Origin: Gadus chalcogrammus
Taxonomy: Eukaryota; Chordata; Actinopteri; Gadiformes; Gadidae
Assembly (NCBI RefSeq): GCF_026213295.1
Contig: NC_079423.1
Location: 33,876 to 97,875, forward strand
Reading direction: 5' to 3'
DNA: 64,000 nucleotides
Shown here: piece after piece, positions 44,936-64,000 of the stretch
Layout of the letters: each line of letters opens with the position of its first letter
Numbering within the stretch: the stretch's first letter is position 1
Made by a program: the position numbers and the translations under genes
Notes under the pieces: model-generated
The model's input: only the letters and a program-made list of their open reading frames with translations
Databases searched by the model: none
What the model was told of the DNA's origin: nothing

Positions 44936-45270
44936 TAGGGTTAGGGCTAACCCTAATACCTAATATATAGGGTTAGCCCTAACCCTAATACCTAATATAT
45001 AGGGTTAGGGTTAACCCTAATATATAGGGTTAGGGTTAGCCCTAACCCTATATATTTGGTATTAGGGCTAACCCTAACCCTAATACCTAATATATAGGGT
45101 TAGGGTTAACCCTAATACCTAATATATAGGGTTAGCCCTAACCCTAATATATTAGGTATTAGGATTAGGTTTAACCCTAACCTTGATACCTAATCTATAG
45201 GGTTAGGGCTAACCCTAATATGTATATATAGGGTTTGGGCTAACCCTAACCTTGATGCCTAATATATAGG
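44936..45270. repeat. Palindrome-prone telomere-like repeat
   Basis: Alternating agggttagggctaacccta and taccctaatatat blocks: TTAGGG words in both orientations next to each other, able to form hairpins. Confidence 0.85.
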
Positions 45271-45631
45271 GCCAATTGTAGAATACACTGACGGGGTCAA
45301 ACACCGGGTCTATAGAAGAACATGCTGCTCATACTGTGACCAAGATGCTTTGTTGTGGGTTCCAATGCACTGGAAGCAGAATTAATGAGCTGAATGTAGG
45401 GGACAAGTGTAGGAAACAAGTGAGCTGAATGAAGGGAACAAGTGTAGGAAACAAGTGAGCTGAATGTTGGTTATCAGTGAATGCCGAGCGTAACTCGAGG
45501 CAGCTGAAACTCACACCTTTGCTCGGTGGAACAACGTCACGGGGCGGCGATATGAGCAGAAACCTGAGGAGGCCACCTGAGGCGCGGTCTGGCTGCCTCG
45601 CGTGGCGGTCCTCACTAGGGCTACTCCAGAC

Positions 45632-45704
45632 ATGGCTGATGTCCCCTGGAAGGACCAGAGCGAGCTGCCACCCCCACAGCGGGTCTGGATCTCTCTGATC
45701 GCAG
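45632..45704 (+). CDS. Candidate orphan or alternative first exon
   Basis: ATG frame of 24 codons plus one base (starts MADVPWKDQSELPPPQRVW), ending at a strong donor gcag/gtgagg. Phase equals that of the recognised CDC14A exon 1, so it could splice to CDC14A exon 2. A 21-nt minisatellite begins just after the donor, as at other true exons here. No homology recognised. Confidence 0.3.
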
Positions 45705-45714
45705 GTGAGGCTCC

Positions 45715-46590
45715 GCTGGTCCTGGACTAGGGGTAGGGTCTAGGGATAGGGTCCTGGACTAGGGGTAGGGTCCTGGTCTAGGGGTAGGAATAGGGTCCTG
45801 GACTAGGGATGGGGTCTAGGGGTAGGGTCCTGGACTAGGGGTAGGATCTAAGGACAGGGTCCTGGTCTAGGGATAGGGTCCTGGTCTAGGGGTAGGGTCC
45901 TGGACTAGGGGTAGGGTCCTGGACTAGGGGTATGGTCCTGGACTAGGGATAGGGTCCTGGACTAGGGGTAGGGTCCTGGACTAGGGATAGGGTCCTGGTC
46001 TAGGGGTAGGGTCCTGGACTAGGGGTAGGGTCCTGAACTAGGGGTAGGGTCTAGGGATAGGGTCTAGTTGTAGGGTCGTGGTCTAGGGTTAGGGTCCTGG
46101 ACTAGGGATAGGGTCCTGGTCTAGGGATAGGGTCCTGGACTAGGGGTAGGCTCCTGGACTAGGGGTATGGTCCTGGTCAAGGGGTAGGGTTCTGGACTAG
46201 GGTCCTGGACTAGGGATAGGGTCCTGGTCTAGGGATAGGGTCTAGGGGTAGGGTCCTGGACTTTCGGTAGGGTCCTGGTCTAGGGGTATGGTCCTGGTCT
46301 AGGGTTAGCGTCTTGGACTATCGGTAGGGTCCTGGTCTAGGGGTAGGGTCCTGGTCTAGGGGTAGGGTCCTGGTCTAGGGGTAGGGTCCTGGTCTAGGGG
46401 TAGGGTCCTGGACTAGGGGTAGGGTCTTGGACTATCGGTAGGGTCCTGGTCTAGGGGTAGGTTCCTGGACTATCGGTAGAGTCCTGGTCTAGGGGTAGGG
46501 TCCTGGTCTAGGGATAGGGTCCTGGACTATCGGTAGAGTCCTGGCCTATCGGTAGGGTCCTGGACTATCGGTAGGGTCCTGGAGGACCAC
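45715..46590. repeat. ~21-nt minisatellite upstream of CDC14A
   Basis: About 40 units of tcctggactaggggtaggg, some with ctatcggtaggg. Confidence 0.95.
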
Positions 46591-47640
46591 CTACCTGGTT
46601 GCCCTGAAGTCCTCACATGATGGTGTGATATGTTTTCGATAAGTGTTACTGCCAGAGATCCCCGGTCCCAAGACCTGAGGAACAGAAATGTCTTGAATAT
46701 GGAGTTGGGTTAGTAGGGTAAGGGTTAGTCTCCAAAATGAAGTTGGGTTAGGGTTTGGTTTAGAGTCTCAATATGGAGTTGGTTAAGGGTTAGTCTCCAA
46801 AAGAGTTGGATTTGTCTCCAACATGGAGTTGGGTTACGGTTACTAGGGTCAGGGTTAAAGTCTCAAATATTGTTTAAGTCGCTTGAATACAAAATAATGT
46901 CAATGTACAAATCTTGGATATGCTGACGAGTTCACCCGGAAATACTTGGAGGAAAGGTTGTTGGAGTTCTGAAAATGCTTAGGAAAGGTACTGGGGGCCG
47001 TTAATTTCAACATCAACATAAGTTTAGCCTCTATTTTTTCACATGTGAATTAGGTTTCAAGTGGCCTAAAATATGTCTGTTGGCCAAACCCAACTCAATT
47101 GATTCTACACATGGATCAAAAGAGAGCTTTTTGTGATCCCGAAAATTGTAGTTTCAAGCTAGAGACTTATGTCAGCAATACTCTCCATTGTGCAATTATG
47201 TCGGTTGAAAAAAGTGAGCAATTAATTTTAAACAGTGTTGTCTTTTTCTATCTTTGAAAATAAGCACCTTTTTATCTCGCCTTGACCCTATGACCGTTTC
47301 CGCAAAGGTTAAGGAAAGGTGGCATAAAGGTTAGGAGATTTGACTTTCCGCATTGGGCCCGGGACTGACTCATACATGTATAGACTGGTGTAATAGGTAG
47401 TTCTCATGGTAATGAGAATTGTTATGATTCATTGCCATCAGATGTTATTGTGAAGAAGATACCCTTAATAAGATGCTCATTGATACAGGGACCGCATACT
47501 ACACCTTTAATTCAATGGATTTTAACATTGTCTTTCATGCACAAAAAAGAATAGTTTGCTATTGTTAACATATTATATAGTGGTATATGTCGTATTGTGC
47601 TATATAGTAGTGTTAGAAGTTTAAGGGTTTGTAGAGTTAG
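46591..47640. other. Intergenic, mostly unassigned
   Basis: 46680-46870 has a weak tggagttgggttagggtt repeat. From 46870 to 47640 I see no gene, repeat or mobile element that I can name. Confidence 0.4.
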
Positions 47641-47920
47641 GGTTAGCACTTTAAGGAGGTTAATAAATCATTAATAAGGTGTTTATCTGGTCATTAATAA
47701 GGTGTTATCTGGTTAATACGTTGTTTATCTGGTTAATAATGTGTTTATTTGGTTGATAGGGTTTTTATCTGGTTAATAGGGTGTGTATCTGGTCATAATA
47801 AGGGTGTTGAACCGGTCATAATAAAGTGTCTATCTGGTCATGATAAGGGTGTTAATCTGGTCATAATAAGGGTATTTCTCTGGTCATAATATCGCTGTGT
47901 ATCTGGTCATAATAAGGGTT
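47640..47920. repeat. Repeat upstream of CDC14A
   Basis: Variants of tatctggtcataataagggt and gtttatctggttaata. Confidence 0.85.
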
Positions 47921-47924
47921 TCGG

Positions 47925-48182
47925 CCCTTTAAGAGAATCTCGGCCAGGAAGAAGGAACTCCTCCCAGTTTGGTTTCTGTTCAGCCAATAGCAGCTCAGTC
48001 TTCACTTCCCAGTGAAGTTAAGTTAACTTAAGTGTTCAAAGAAGTCGTGGTGTTTTCTTCACATTGAGATGAAGCAGTCTATGAACATAAAGTGTAGTGT
48101 ATAGTGTGTAGTGTAATCGGGATGTTTTGATACTCTGAGCTGACTCGGTACATTAAGGAGATGAAAGGTTACTTTGTTTCAA
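47925..48182 (+). promoter_or_regulatory. Probable CDC14A promoter / 5' UTR
   Basis: CCAAT box in cagccaatagcag at about 47982-47994, about 190 bp before the ATG. The interval lacks tandem arrays, unlike its surroundings. Confidence 0.4.
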
Positions 48183-62762
<14,580 letters not shown>

Positions 62763-62809
62763 GGAGCAAAGCTGGACTAGAAGTAGGAGGCTGGGCTTTA
62801 TGGGCCAGC

Positions 62810-63255
62810 CTCCCTCACCCTACCTCACCCTAACTGACCCTCCCTCCCCCTCCCTCACCCTAACTGACCCTCCCTCCAGCTCCCTCACCCTACCTCACCC
62901 TAACTGACCCTCCCTCAGCCTACCTCACCCTAGCTGACCCTACCTCACCCTATCCTTCCCTAGCCTACCATAGCCTATTCTGCTCTTCCCTACCGTAACT
63001 GACCCTAGCCTAACCTACCCTACCTAACCCTAGATTAACCTTACCCTACCCTAGCCTACCTTACCCAAGCCTACCTAACCTTACCCTAGCCTAGCCTAGC
63101 TTACCTAACCTTACCCCTAGCCTACCCTACCCAAGCCTACATAACCATACTCTACCCTAGCCTACCTAACCCAAGCCTACCCTAGCCTAGCTTACCTAAC
63201 CTTGCCCTACCCTACCCTAGCCTACCTAAGCCTACCCTACCCCAGCCTACCTTAT
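62810..63255. repeat. cctaccctagcctacc-rich stretch in CDC14A 3' region
   Basis: Low-complexity C-rich pentamer/hexamer repeats, likely part of the 3' UTR. Confidence 0.88.
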
Positions 63256-63425
63256 GGACAGGGCAGCTCCAGGAGAACTGCTGTGTCCTACAATATGAGC
63301 ACTGGTTGTTTTGTCTATATTATTACAATGCATTGTGGGTACACACTTAAGACATAAAATACTATATATTTCCATTACATTGGTTTTATATTTCTTCACC
63401 CCATGAAGACATTTTCATATGTAGA

Positions 63426-63431
63426 ATAAAT
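63426..63431 (+). terminator. Candidate CDC14A poly(A) signal
   Basis: First good AATAAA after the stop codon (in gtagaataaatattt), about 660 bp downstream; a t-rich region follows. Confidence 0.45.
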
Positions 63432-63459
63432 ATTTTTGTTTAAAGATTTTACTTTTGAA

Positions 63460-64000
63460 TTTGTGTGTCCTACCTTTATTTAAGTTGAGCGCTGCTTTAT
63501 GTTAGCAGCGCTCAATTCTGCTTTTATTATTTCTTTATTTCTTTCGTATACTCTACAAATGTTGGGACCTACTCCAGTCCTGCCACAATCTTTCAGCTAG
63601 AGACTCCATTCCAAATGTTCATATTAGCTTTGAATCGCAGGCTACCATTCACATTTTTTAAGTATTTGGAACTTTTGAAATAGTACAACTTTAAAATTTT
63701 ATTTTTATGATGGAGGTCAATCGGCCGCCCATTCTCTGACACTTTAAATACTTCAGACTTCTCAATTTTGGTTTGAACGTTTAACAATTCAACACATATG
63801 TAATATACCAGATTTTCAATACCATTTATATTTTTTTCAGAATCAACAGCTTTATTTCATATCCGCTTCGTATTATTTTCAGTTGGTCTCATTGACGTTG
63901 AGGCTGGAGCGTGCTAATAATTGCGGATGTCGACAATATTTAACCTTGAAACACAATGTTGAGCATAAACGCTTAAGAGTATTTCTTGTTTCACTTTTCA
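63460..64000. other. Right flank, nothing recognised
   Basis: Contains an inverted pair (ttgagcgctgc / gcagcgctcaa near 63485-63513) and an unremarkable minus-strand frame (63593-63787). No gene can be supported. Confidence 0.4.

Overview
The window is chromosomal DNA from a ray-finned (teleost) fish. It holds six protein-coding genes with conventional GT-AG introns, fish-type transposons (L2 LINE, Tc1, hAT, Harbinger-like, 5S-derived SINE3, tRNA-derived SINEs, a DIRS-like element), and an extreme load of microsatellites and minisatellites. All gene models below were built by joining exons by eye: each exon was accepted only when splice sites, codon phase and similarity to the known vertebrate protein agreed.

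Layout: 1-2.9 kb is repeat-rich flank. CDADC1 (minus, 7960 to about 2996) faces away from TRMT13 (plus, 8741-16379) across a 780-bp divergent promoter. LRRC39 (minus, 22592-16798) converges on TRMT13. DBT (minus, 32590-25289) follows. RTCA (plus, 35200-42891) is divergent from DBT, and their promoter interval has been stretched by an L2 LINE. A Tc1 transposon follows RTCA, then CDC14A (plus, 48183-62762). The order TRMT13-LRRC39-DBT-RTCA-CDC14A matches human 1p21.2. CDADC1 is elsewhere in human (13q14), so there is a synteny break at the left. The genes are not one pathway: tRNA 2'-O-methylation (TRMT13), branched-chain keto-acid oxidation (DBT), RNA 3'-phosphate cyclisation (RTCA), a Cdc14 phosphatase, a muscle M-band LRR protein and a nucleotide deaminase.

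The most unusual property is where the minisatellites sit. In many introns the array abuts a splice site, and in about ten cases the repeat unit itself contains a copy of the exon edge plus the splice donor or acceptor (CDADC1 exons 8 and 9; TRMT13 exons 9 and 11; DBT exon 4; RTCA exons 6 and 10; CDC14A exons 10, 11 and 13; possibly LRRC39 exon 2). In two cases (RTCA exon 10, 33-nt unit; DBT exon 4, 27-nt unit) the unit is a multiple of three and the frame is open through the whole array, so use of alternative donors would insert 11- or 9-residue modules without a frameshift. Two coding exons (TRMT13 exon 10, DBT exon 6) contain in-frame minisatellites as well. Transposons have repeatedly landed inside these arrays.
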